Positions 19,470-26,912 of a stretch of DNA of 46,788 nt are shown piece after piece (position 1 is the stretch's first letter; each line of letters starts with the position of its first letter). The stretch covers positions 1 to 46,788 of the forward strand of contig JANQNU010000086.1 in the NCBI GenBank assembly GCA_028279405.1, in the 5' to 3' direction. The stretch is from Phycisphaerae bacterium (GTDB lineage Bacteria; Planctomycetota; Phycisphaerae; UBA1845; Fen-1342). The notes under the pieces were generated by a model. That model was not told where the DNA came from. It saw only the letters and a list, made by a program, of their open reading frames with translations, and ran no database searches. Both the position numbers and the translations under genes were made by a program.

Positions 19470-20219
19470 TCAGTGTATGCGAATCGATGAAAGCCGTTCG
19501 CGAGTGTTCGGCGAATACCAGATCTCAACGAATTCCCGGATCGACGATGCCTCCACCATTCGCACGCGGTCTGCTACCGGGCGCCGCAGTATCCGTTTGA
19601 TGCTCCGCTGCGCCTCGGCATCGCAAGCGGCAAACGCGCGTGCCGCACGTATCGCCGTCGCCATCACTTCCTCCGGCTCGCACACTTCGTCGACGAGTCC
19701 CAGGGCAACCGCTTGCTCTCCGGAATACAACGCTCCCGTGAGAAGAACGCGCTCCGCGTTACGATGACCCACCCAATGGCGGAGAATCTCCACGCTGCCT
19801 GCAAAGACAGATGCCCCGAACGTGACTTCGTTCAGCCCGATTTTTGCCCGACCCCGCGCCATGACGCGATAGTCGCTTCCCAGTGCCAACATGCAACCGC
19901 CTGCAACGGCATGGCCGTTCAACGCTGCGACGACCGGCTTTGGACATTCGAAGAACTCGAGGTAGAGCGATGTGAAGTCGTGGACGAACCGATCAAAAGC
20001 TGTCCGCTCATACGAGATTATCTCAGGAACGTCAAACCCGAACGAAAAGAACGCGCCCGTTCCGGTGAGGAGCAACACGTCTACGTCGTCGTCGCTGATT
20101 GCACGACGAAGCCCCGATCGCAAGTCCTCCACAACGTCCGGGTTCAGCGCGTTGACCTTACCCCGGTCCAACGTCAGCATGGCCAGGTTCGCCTGCTTGG
20201 TGAATTGAACGAGGCTCAC
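19470..20219 (-). CDS. Enoyl-CoA hydratase/isomerase (crotonase) family protein
   Basis: The 249-residue crotonase-fold protein has the oxyanion-hole segments ALNPDVVEDL and FSFGFDVPEI, then ALNGHAVAGGCMLALGSDYR (the GG of the CoA-binding oxyanion hole) and IGLNEVTFGA. Such enzymes hydrate, isomerise or hydrolyse acyl-CoA thioesters. The start is the GTG at 20219, overlapping the stop of the upstream GntR gene by four bases (GTGA), which is stronger evidence than a longer in-frame start at 20276. Co-translation with the regulator shows it is the first enzyme of this leftward operon. Confidence 0.85.
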   Translation of the reverse strand: MSLVQFTKQANLAMLTLDRGKVNALNPDVVEDLRSGLRRAISDDDVDVLLLTGTGAFFSFGFDVPEIISYERTAFDRFVHDFTSLYLEFFECPKPVVAALNGHAVAGGCMLALGSDYRVMARGRAKIGLNEVTFGASVFAGSVEILRHWVGHRNAERVLLTGALYSGEQAVALGLVDEVCEPEEVMATAIRAARAFAACDAEAQRSIKRILRRPVADRVRMVEASSIREFVEIWYSPNTRERLSSIRIH

Positions 20220-20866
20220 GGATCGCTCCCGACTCGTTGCGAAACACCGTGCAGTTGACGAGCGAGCTCCCGCCAATGGACCGTCAGCCAGCGGACGGCA
20301 CCCTCAATGTCCGCACCAGCCAGGGCGTCAATGATCGCTTCATGGTGATCGCTCAACGCAGACCTGTGCGGCAATTCGCACAACAATGCATGCTCGTAAC
20401 GGCTGGCCGCCCGCCGACTCAATTCGATCTGCTCCAGCAAGTAGGAATTCGGACATGAGGCCACCAGCGTCGTGTGCCACCGAACGTCGGCGGCGATCGC
20501 GCCCACATCGTCCGACGCCAATCGGCATTCGTGTTCCAACTCTCTCAGCGTAGCCAGCGTCACCTCGTCGAACCGCGCCATCCGCAATGCCGTCGCATCC
20601 AACTCCGCCAGTACACAGTAGATGTCGAGCATCTCCCGAGCGTCGAGCGCGGCAACCACAAATCCCTTGCCCGGCGATGACCGCACGTACGTATCCTGCT
20701 CCAGGCCGAGCAGCGCCTCCCGGATCGGCGTCGCACTGACGCCCAGCTGCTCTGCCAGCGCTGTCTCGTTGAGTCTCTCGCCGGGAAGAAGTTCGCCTGC
20801 CCTCATGCGCCGACTCAACTCCTCCCGGACACGATCCACCAGACTGATTCGTCGAATCTCCGCCAT
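20216..20866 (-). CDS. GntR family regulator, FadR/FCD type (second of two)
   Basis: The 216-residue protein has a winged helix-turn-helix (GERLNETALAEQLGVSATPI through REALLGLE), the SSPGKGFVVAAL wing and an FCD domain with DVRWHTTLV and SDHHEAIIDALAGAD. It is the first gene of the leftward operon and lies directly beside the symmetric promoter/operator at 20897-20946. Autoregulation and control of the divergent cupin operon are therefore likely. I take the ATG at 20866; a GTG at 20887 in the same frame would add seven residues, and neither has a strong ribosome binding site. It is paralogous to the GntR at 17552-18244. Confidence 0.87.
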   Translation of the reverse strand: MAEIRRISLVDRVREELSRRMRAGELLPGERLNETALAEQLGVSATPIREALLGLEQDTYVRSSPGKGFVVAALDAREMLDIYCVLAELDATALRMARFDEVTLATLRELEHECRLASDDVGAIAADVRWHTTLVASCPNSYLLEQIELSRRAASRYEHALLCELPHRSALSDHHEAIIDALAGADIEGAVRWLTVHWRELARQLHGVSQRVGSDP

Positions 20867-20896
20867 GAAAAACCCGGCCACTCCCACGTTACCGAA

Positions 20897-20925
20897 TTGA
20901 CACGATCTGTTCTATAGAATATATT
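20897..20925 (+). promoter_or_regulatory. Sigma70 promoter for the cupin/ABM operon
   Basis: TTGACA at 20897-20902 and TATATT at 20920-20925 are separated by exactly 17 bases, nearly the consensus. The predicted start of transcription is near 20932, about 50 bases before the GTG of the cupin gene. The -10 lies inside the 22-bp palindrome, so a bound repressor would block it. Confidence 0.75.
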
Positions 20926-20932
20926 CTATAGA
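20911..20932. promoter_or_regulatory. Perfect 22-bp palindromic operator
   Basis: The left arm TCTATAGAATA is followed immediately by its exact reverse complement. It overlaps the -10 elements of both divergent promoters and lies between a GntR/FCD gene and the genes it probably controls. FadR-subfamily regulators bind as dimers to short palindromes, so this is the prime candidate site. The binding protein is inferred, not shown. Confidence 0.75.
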
Positions 20933-20946
20933 GTTTGAAATGTCAA
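20918..20946 (-). promoter_or_regulatory. Sigma70 promoter for the leftward GntR operon
   Basis: Read on the minus strand, TTGACA (20941-20946) and TATATT (20918-20923) are again exactly 17 bases apart. It is the mirror image of the rightward promoter, sharing the same central palindrome. Transcription would start near 20911. Confidence 0.75.
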
Positions 20947-20985
20947 GCGTGTTCGGGGGCAGCGAAACACACGAGGGAATGGACC

Positions 20986-21354
20986 GTGATCGAAAAGGTG
21001 AATCTGGCGGATCGGCTCGCGACATTCGACGAGACTTGGGTGCCCAAGGTCGTCGGCCAACTCAACGATCAGTACGTCAAGGTCGTGAAGTTTGTCGGCG
21101 ACTATGTCTGGCACCACCATCAGCATGAGGACGAGTTGTTTCTCGTGCTCAAGGGGGCGATCCGGATCGAACTCCGCGACGGTGCGGTCGACTTGGCGGA
21201 AGGGGAGTTCGCGATCATCCCGCGGGGTGTGGAACACCGACCCGTTGCGGACGAGCTTGCCGAGGTTCTCCTGTTTGAGCCCGCGTCGACCCGAAATACG
21301 GGCAACGTCGATCACGACTATACGATCGAGGCCGACAAGCTGGATCACATCTAG
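20986..21354 (+). CDS. Cupin domain protein
   Basis: The 122-residue protein is a single cupin barrel. Motif 1 is visible as HHHQHEDELFLVLKG (the metal-binding histidines and Glu), and motif 2 as GEFAIIPRGVEHRPVA. It ends with a short tail rather than a second domain. Such small cupins are dioxygenases, isomerases or sensors; the activity is not clear here. The GTG at 20986 is preferred because GAGGGA lies seven bases upstream. A TTG at 20935 would be almost at the transcription start. It is the first gene of the rightward operon facing the GntR operon. Confidence 0.83.
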   Translation: MIEKVNLADRLATFDETWVPKVVGQLNDQYVKVVKFVGDYVWHHHQHEDELFLVLKGAIRIELRDGAVDLAEGEFAIIPRGVEHRPVADELAEVLLFEPASTRNTGNVDHDYTIEADKLDHI

Positions 21355-21404
21355 GCGTTGGATGGCCCATTTGGGTATGCGCCGCATTTGTCTAAAGGGA
21401 AGTC

Positions 21405-21749
21405 ATGCGAGAAATGGAAGAATCGCCGAACGTCGTGCGTGTCTGGTCGGGGCGCGCGCGCCGCGATGATGCAGCGCGGTACGTCTCTCACTTCGCTCGC
21501 GACGTGCTCACAAGTCTCAGGAGTACCAATGGCTTTCAGCATGCCAGACTCCTCTACCGGGAGGTGGACGCTGAGACGGAGTTCCTGGTCCTCACACGTT
21601 GGGATTCTCTGGATGTCGTCCGGGAATTCGCCGGGGCTGATCTCGACCTCGCGGTGGTGGCTGATGAAGCGCGCGAAGCCTTGACGTCGTTTGACACGCT
21701 GGTCAGGCACTACGGCGTCGCGCTTAGTGCCGATCGGGACGCTGACTGA
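21405..21749 (+). CDS. ABM-type dimeric alpha/beta barrel protein
   Basis: The 114-residue protein looks like an antibiotic-biosynthesis-monooxygenase (ABM) fold domain. It has a beta strand (VVRVWSGRARRDDAARYVSH), a long helix, LLYREVDAETEFLVLTRWDS as the central strands, and a final helix with AVVADEAREALTSFDTLVRHY. Such domains act as cofactor-free monooxygenases or as heme- or small-molecule-binding dimers. AAGGGAAG lies just before the ATG. It follows the cupin gene by 50 bases and shares its promoter. Confidence 0.65.
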   Translation: MREMEESPNVVRVWSGRARRDDAARYVSHFARDVLTSLRSTNGFQHARLLYREVDAETEFLVLTRWDSLDVVREFAGADLDLAVVADEAREALTSFDTLVRHYGVALSADRDAD

Positions 21750-21840
21750 CGACCGGCAACGTTTCTAACGTTACCTGGACGGGGTCGAAGGAAGTCTTGC
21801 TGCGGACGTCCCTCAGCGATTGAGGAGGACGAAACGAGCA

Positions 21841-21860
21841 CCGGGCCCGCGTGGGCCCGG
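21841..21860. terminator. GC-rich hairpin between convergent genes
   Basis: CCGGGCCC and GGGCCCGG form a perfect 8-bp stem around GCGT, between the convergent ends of the ABM gene (21749) and the large LamG protein (21939). There is no T-run, so it may act as a bidirectional, Rho-aided or weak terminator. Confidence 0.4.
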
Positions 21861-21938
21861 CGCGGCGTCATCGTCTGTTGGAGACGACAAGATGCAGGCC
21901 TCCGTCCGCTCTCGGGCGACCCGCATAGATCGTTGACG

Positions 21939-24900
21939 TCAGCCGCCTGTGACGAGTGCGACGAAGCAGTTGATGTCGCCGACGGTGACCTGGCCATCGT
22001 CGGTACAGTCTGCGTTCAGGGCGTCGCAATCCGGGAATTGCAGGGCGTACGCGTCGGGGTCGGTCAGCGCGAGGACGAACCCGTTGATATCGCCGACGGA
22101 AACCGTCCCATCGCAGTTCATGTCACCGACGAGCGTCGTCGTGGTAAACGTCCAGGTGGTGCTTTGGGTGTCGGACCCGCCGTCATTGACCCGTGCGAAC
22201 CACTCGTAGCTGAAGCCATCTTCGAGGCCTTCCCAGGCAAACGTGGCGGTCGCACCGCTCGTGGCGTTTTCGACCGTGCCGAGCAGCTCGAAGTTGGTAC
22301 CGGACATGTCATAGTCCAGTGAGAACTGGCTGTTGGCGTCCACCTCGAACCGGTCGAGCGTCGGCGAGTAGGTTTGGACCCGGATCAGATTGTCCGCCGG
22401 CCGGAACTCGTAGATCCGCAGCCAGCCGTCGCCACCGTTGGGTCGACCCTGGTAGTCCGCGAGCAGCGAATAGATCTTATTGCCGTTGAACGTATCTTCT
22501 CGGCGTCCTTCGCCGATCACGTGGCCGCCGTGCATCAGGAACAGGTTCGGATTCTCCTTGAGTGCCTGATAGATGGCGGCACCCTGCGTGCTGAAGTTCG
22601 CCGGGTTACCCGTGTTCACCAGGTGGTGTGTCACGACGATGCCCCGTCGGTCGGCGTGGGTCTTCAGCAGGCTGTCGGCCCAGTCGAGCACCGGTTGTTC
22701 CGGAGAGGTGTCGTACTCGAAGTGGATCGCGATGAAGTCCATGCCGCCCGCGCTGAACAGCAGGTAGCTGTTGTCGTTGTCGTTGCCGTGATGGCCGCCG
22801 TACCAGGGTGAGACGCCCATGTATCGCGAGTATGGGAAGAACAGGTTGTAGTTGGTAGTGGCCGTCGGATTGCCGGCTTGATCGTGGTTGCCCACCGTCA
22901 GGCCGTAGGGCAAGTCCGGTAGCAGGTCGACGATCGACATCGCGGTGTCGGCGTTCACCCACTGTGGAATGACCGTCGCGGTCTGGACGATGTCGCCCAG
23001 GTGCATGACGTACTTGATGTTCAAGGCGTCGCGGTTGTTCACGATCCACTGGGTTTGGGCGTTGAAGAATGCAGGGAAGCGTTCGGAGTAGAACTGCGTG
23101 TCCGGAAGCGCGATGAAGGTGAACGGATCGGCCGTGTTGCGTCCGAGCCGCCGGCCCCAGAATTCGACCGTGAGGGCATCGGCTTCGGGGTCGTTGACCT
23201 CGACCTCGAGGGAAACGGCGCCGGCGGGCTGAATGCTGCCGGTCGGCGGTGCGACGAGCAGCGGCGCATCCGGCGCGAAGTTGATCGCGAATGGCGCACC
23301 GATCGTCCAGACGCCGCCGACGACCGTCCCGTCCTTGGTCGATCCGCTGGAATCGACCGCGACGGTGCCGGTACCCTCGTTGAAGCCCCAACGGGCCACG
23401 AGGTTCGGTGCCGATTCGATTTCGACGCTCGCTCCATCGCGGAGTTCCTGCTGCGTTCGGACCACGTTCCACACCCGGACCTCGTCGATGACGCCCGCGA
23501 AACGTCCTTCCGTCGCCCCGATCGAGTTCAGCGCCGTCCCGACCCCGAAGTGCTGGATGCTGTCGAAGCGCGGCGTTGCATCGACCGTCAACTCGGCGTC
23601 AAGCACGCCGTTGAGATAGAGCCGCCACGTACTGCCGTCATAAGTCACCGCTGCGTGATACCAGCGGCCTTCTTCGATCGGCAACGAGCCCGTCACCGGA
23701 TGATTGGAGCCGTTGGCGAAGTCCTCGAAGTCGGCCGCCAGCGTATTCCCGGCGATCGCGAAGAAGTAGTTGCAGTCGACGTTGCTGCCGTCGGTCTCGC
23801 CGCGTCCTTTGCAGATCAGCGGCACGCCCACGACACCGCCAGCGCCGGAAGAGGCCGTCACACCGTCGCCGGTCCGCTTGAACCAGCACTCGAGCGTGAA
23901 GGCGTCGAGTCCCAGGCTCGGAGACGCGCCCATCGTCACGTAGTCTCCAGTGCCGTCAAGCTCCAGGCCGAAGCGGTCGGCGGCGAAGAATGACAGGACC
24001 GCCCCCTCGGCGGTCTGGCTCTGCCCTTGTGCAACCGCCTGGTAGTAATAGACAGTGTCTGGGACGAGTTTGGCCAGGGATGCTTCGAAGTTGCCGAGCG
24101 CGCTCAGTGTCTGCGTCGGCGTCGTCTGATCGAGCTGGTCCGGGTGCGTGCCGTAGCGGAAGAAGACATCGGCACTGCTCTCGTTGCCGAAGGCTGTCAG
24201 CGCACCCTGGAGCGTAGCCCCGGTCGGCGTAATGTCGTCCGCTCCGAGTGTTGTCACGCCGAGAGGTACGATCAGATCGAACGGGGCACCTTCGGTCCAC
24301 GTCGCGCCCACGATGCTCCCGATCTTGTTGTTGGTGGTCGAGTCGCCGATCGTCGTCCCCGATGCCTCGTCCATCCCCCAGCGACCGGCCAGACCCGCGA
24401 CGGGGTTCGCCAACTCGGCATTGATGGTCGAGACGATCTCTGATTGGCTGCGAGCAGCGCCCCAGACGCGAACCTCGTCGATCGCACCGCCGAACGCGCC
24501 TGCCGCTGTACCGACCGAGTTCAACGCGCTCCCGATCCCAAAGTGCTGCACGCTATCAAAGCGCGGCGTGGCGTTCGCCGACAGCTCCGCGTCGATCGAT
24601 CCATCCAGGTAGAGGCGCCAGACACTACCGTCGTAGGTTGCCGCGGCGTGGTGCCAGACATTGGTCGATACCGGCGTGGTTCCGATGACGGGGTGGTTCA
24701 GGCCCGCCGCGAAGTCCTCGAAGTCCGCTGCCAGCACGCCGCTGCCGGGGATGATCCCGAAGAAGTAGTTGCAGTCGACGTTGCTGCCATCAGCCTCGCC
24801 GCGACCCTTCGCGATGAGCGGGTAGGTGCTTACGCCGCCGGACCCGGATGACACGCTGACGCCGGTGCCGTCCCAGTAGAACCAGCATTCGAGCGTGAAG

Positions 24901-26051
24901 GTCGCGAGGCTCAGGCTCGGTGCAACACCCATCGTGACATGGTCGTTGACCCCGTCGAAGCGTAGTCCCGGATTGTCGGTCGCATAGAACTGCACGACGC
25001 CCCCAGCGGTATCGGCCGACGTCCCGTCGGCTGTCGCCTGACAGAAGTAGGGCGTGCCGGTGTTCAGGCCGCTCACGATCGCGGAGAAGCTTCCCGGCGC
25101 AGTCCGCGTTTGCACCGATGTCATCTGGTCCAGATTCTCGGGATCGGTACCGTATCGGAAGCGGACGTCGACGGATGTATCGGCGCCGAGCGCCAGTAGC
25201 TCGCCGCGGAGCGTTGCGCCGTCAGCGTCCACATCCGTCGGGCTCACGGTCCGCACTTCGAGCGTCTCGGGCAACTCGACCCCCGGTCCCCACGAAACGT
25301 CGCCGATTAGTGTGCCGGCGTTGCCGTTGCCGGTCGAATCGTTGGCGGTCGTCCCGGCACCCTCGTTCATGCTCCAGCGGCCGACCAGGTGCTCCGCGAT
25401 GGGAATCTGTACGTTCATGCCTTTCTGGATCTGTTGTTGTGTACGTGCAATGTTCCACACCCGGGCTTCGTCCATTTCGCCTGCGAAGAAACCGGCCGCA
25501 GACCCGGTGGAGGTCAGCGCAGATCCGAGGGCAAAGTGCTGGATGCTGTCGAATCGCGGCGTCGCGTTGGCGACGAGCGTCGTCTCGAGCACGCCGTCGA
25601 GATAGATTCGCCAAGTCGTGCCGTCGTACGTGACGGCGGCGTGATACCAGACGTCGTTCTGCACCGGCGTGACGCCAGCCACCGGGTGATTCAGCCCGCT
25701 CGTCGTATCCTCGAAATCCGCTGCCAGGACGCCGTCGCCGCCGCGAATACAGAAGAAATAGTTGCAGTCACGGTTGTTACCGTCTGCCTCGCCGCGCCCT
25801 TTGCAGAGAAGCGGAACGCCACTGACACCGCCCGATCCGGACGAGGCGGTCGCGCCAGTTCCGGTGCGCTTGAACCAGCACTCCAGCGTGAACGTCTCGG
25901 CCCCCAGCCCGGGTGCGACGCCCATCGTTACGTAATCACGCGAACCGCCGAATGCCAGACCACCCCCGGACGATCCAGCGACGGCTGCCGCCGTCGACAG
26001 CAGGCACCACATTAGCGCACACAACCCCCCATGCGCACCGCATCCGCGCAT
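21939..26051 (-). CDS. Giant secreted LamG/Fn3/phosphoesterase protein with dockerin-like tail
   Basis: The 1370-residue protein has a signal peptide (CALMWCLLSTAAAVAGS). Three LamG/concanavalin-like domains follow (approx. 30-270, 375-620, 720-960), each with FTLECWF and ATPRFDS. Fibronectin-like modules (SPTDVDADGATLRGEL and DDITPTGATLQGAL) separate them. Residues ~1010-1260 form a calcineurin-type phosphoesterase: FIALPDTQFYS, MHLGDIVQ, VGNHDQ, VVTHHLVN and GGHVIG. A further Fn3-like part leads to the dockerin-like tail with DMNCDGTVSVGDIN and DCTDDGQVTVGDIN. The AGGAGGAG ribosome binding site decides the ATG at 26051. It probably binds and processes an extracellular phosphorylated polymer, which is inference from the domains. 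Confidence 0.85.
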   Translation of the reverse strand: MRGCGAHGGLCALMWCLLSTAAAVAGSSGGGLAFGGSRDYVTMGVAPGLGAETFTLECWFKRTGTGATASSGSGGVSGVPLLCKGRGEADGNNRDCNYFFCIRGGDGVLAADFEDTTSGLNHPVAGVTPVQNDVWYHAAVTYDGTTWRIYLDGVLETTLVANATPRFDSIQHFALGSALTSTGSAAGFFAGEMDEARVWNIARTQQQIQKGMNVQIPIAEHLVGRWSMNEGAGTTANDSTGNGNAGTLIGDVSWGPGVELPETLEVRTVSPTDVDADGATLRGELLALGADTSVDVRFRYGTDPENLDQMTSVQTRTAPGSFSAIVSGLNTGTPYFCQATADGTSADTAGGVVQFYATDNPGLRFDGVNDHVTMGVAPSLSLATFTLECWFYWDGTGVSVSSGSGGVSTYPLIAKGRGEADGSNVDCNYFFGIIPGSGVLAADFEDFAAGLNHPVIGTTPVSTNVWHHAAATYDGSVWRLYLDGSIDAELSANATPRFDSVQHFGIGSALNSVGTAAGAFGGAIDEVRVWGAARSQSEIVSTINAELANPVAGLAGRWGMDEASGTTIGDSTTNNKIGSIVGATWTEGAPFDLIVPLGVTTLGADDITPTGATLQGALTAFGNESSADVFFRYGTHPDQLDQTTPTQTLSALGNFEASLAKLVPDTVYYYQAVAQGQSQTAEGAVLSFFAADRFGLELDGTGDYVTMGASPSLGLDAFTLECWFKRTGDGVTASSGAGGVVGVPLICKGRGETDGSNVDCNYFFAIAGNTLAADFEDFANGSNHPVTGSLPIEEGRWYHAAVTYDGSTWRLYLNGVLDAELTVDATPRFDSIQHFGVGTALNSIGATEGRFAGVIDEVRVWNVVRTQQELRDGASVEIESAPNLVARWGFNEGTGTVAVDSSGSTKDGTVVGGVWTIGAPFAINFAPDAPLLVAPPTGSIQPAGAVSLEVEVNDPEADALTVEFWGRRLGRNTADPFTFIALPDTQFYSERFPAFFNAQTQWIVNNRDALNIKYVMHLGDIVQTATVIPQWVNADTAMSIVDLLPDLPYGLTVGNHDQAGNPTATTNYNLFFPYSRYMGVSPWYGGHHGNDNDNSYLLFSAGGMDFIAIHFEYDTSPEQPVLDWADSLLKTHADRRGIVVTHHLVNTGNPANFSTQGAAIYQALKENPNLFLMHGGHVIGEGRREDTFNGNKIYSLLADYQGRPNGGDGWLRIYEFRPADNLIRVQTYSPTLDRFEVDANSQFSLDYDMSGTNFELLGTVENATSGATATFAWEGLEDGFSYEWFARVNDGGSDTQSTTWTFTTTTLVGDMNCDGTVSVGDINGFVLALTDPDAYALQFPDCDALNADCTDDGQVTVGDINCFVALVTGG

Positions 26052-26222
26052 ATCATCTCCTCCTGTCTCGTAACTAAGGAACGGGACTCGCTCGCGCCAG
26101 CGGCGCTCAACATCGATCAACCTGGATTACAGCGGTAAGGCGCTAATCGTGCTTGTGTGAATCGTGAAAAGTGCAACAAGGGAGCAAGCTCGCGGAGTGC
26201 GGCCCTTGCCTACGCCACGGAC

Positions 26223-26344
26223 GGGTGGCACTGGTAGCTTGCGACCAGTGTTCGGAGGGTGCTGAGGTGAAACCGCTACGTGTACACCAGGGGTCATCAA
26301 GTGCACGTCCCGAACACTGGCGGACAAAGCCGCCAGTGCCACCC
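26223..26344 (-). repeat. 122-bp paired-palindrome element, copy 4 (inverted)
   Basis: The same element lies in the opposite orientation: GGGTGGCACTGGTAGC hairpin first and the GGCGG/CCGCC hairpin last, ending CCAGTGCCACCC. The length is exactly 122 bp. Read on the minus strand, the blocks GGGACGTGC and CAGCACCCTCCGAA match copies 1-3, while the middle is unrelated. Confidence 0.8.
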
Positions 26345-26383
26345 ACCCCTCGCTGGTGGGGCGGGCGGACAAAGAGAGGGTGG

Positions 26384-26402
26384 GGCGGGCGTCTCGCCCG
26401 CC
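26384..26402 (-). terminator. GGCGGGCG hairpin downstream of ybeY
   Basis: GGCGGGCG and CGCCCGCC form a perfect 8-bp stem with a 3-base loop, ten bases past the ybeY stop. It may end the phoH-7TM-HD-ybeY transcript or be a dispersed palindrome. There is no T-run on the minus strand. Confidence 0.4.
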
Positions 26403-26411
26403 ATTGCCTCG

Positions 26412-26912
26412 TTACTGTGATGCGAACACGGGTCCGAGCTTCAACTCGGAGAGCAACTCATCCTCGCGCGCGTGCATCCGCTCGAACGCGCGCGGGTCGT
26501 GGTCGTCATAGCCGGCGAGATGCAGGATTCCGTGGGTGACGTATAGCGCCAGCTCACGCCGGGCGCCAGCGGTCGGCGATCGGGACGTCGGCTGTTCCGA
26601 CCGACGGACGGCCCGTAGCGCGACATCGGCGCAGACGACGATCTCGCCGTCGAGCACGCCCGCGGCAGTGTCGCACCCCAGATCGAACGTCAGGACGTCG
26701 GTGGGCGACGGGTCGTTCATGAACAGTTCGTGGAGCCGGGCCATGCGTCGATTCCCGACAACAGCAATCGAAAGCGTTCCCCGCCAAAAGCCCTCGCGTG
26801 CCGCGACAAACCGCGCCACCCGCAGCAACAACGATCGGGCGCGCCATTCGCGCCGAATTGCCCATGTCAGCTCGATGGTTAGTTGGCGCTCGTCGTGTGG
26901 CCTGTCGCTCAT
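26412..26912 (-). CDS. ybeY: rRNA maturation endoribonuclease YbeY
   Basis: YbeY is a zinc-dependent single-strand RNase needed for 16S rRNA 3' maturation and 70S quality control. The protein is 166 residues. The hallmark zinc motif THGILHLAGYDDH (H3xH5xH) is at about residues 127-139, and the upstream strand NDPSPTDVLTFDL is typical. The ATG at 26912 overlaps the stop of the 7TM-HD gene by four bases (ATGA). It closes the phoH > 7TM-HD > ybeY operon, a widely conserved bacterial order. Confidence 0.95.
   Translation of the reverse strand: MSDRPHDERQLTIELTWAIRREWRARSLLLRVARFVAAREGFWRGTLSIAVVGNRRMARLHELFMNDPSPTDVLTFDLGCDTAAGVLDGEIVVCADVALRAVRRSEQPTSRSPTAGARRELALYVTHGILHLAGYDDHDPRAFERMHAREDELLSELKLGPVFASQ

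Larger units (their letters stand above)
26052..26411. other. Intergenic region with repeat elements
   Basis: This 360-base gap lies between the leftward LamG protein and the 3' end of ybeY. It contains an inverted full copy of the paired-palindrome element and the GGCGGGCG hairpin next to ybeY, both listed separately. No gene is seen. Confidence 0.7.

Noticed and set aside
20935-20985. TTG start adding 17 residues to the cupin
   Set aside because: It would begin three bases after the predicted transcription start, with no ribosome binding site, while the GTG at 20986 has GAGGGA.
23001-23993. Long plus-strand frame opposite the LamG protein
   Set aside because: Antisense shadow over a repeat-rich gene; no start signal.
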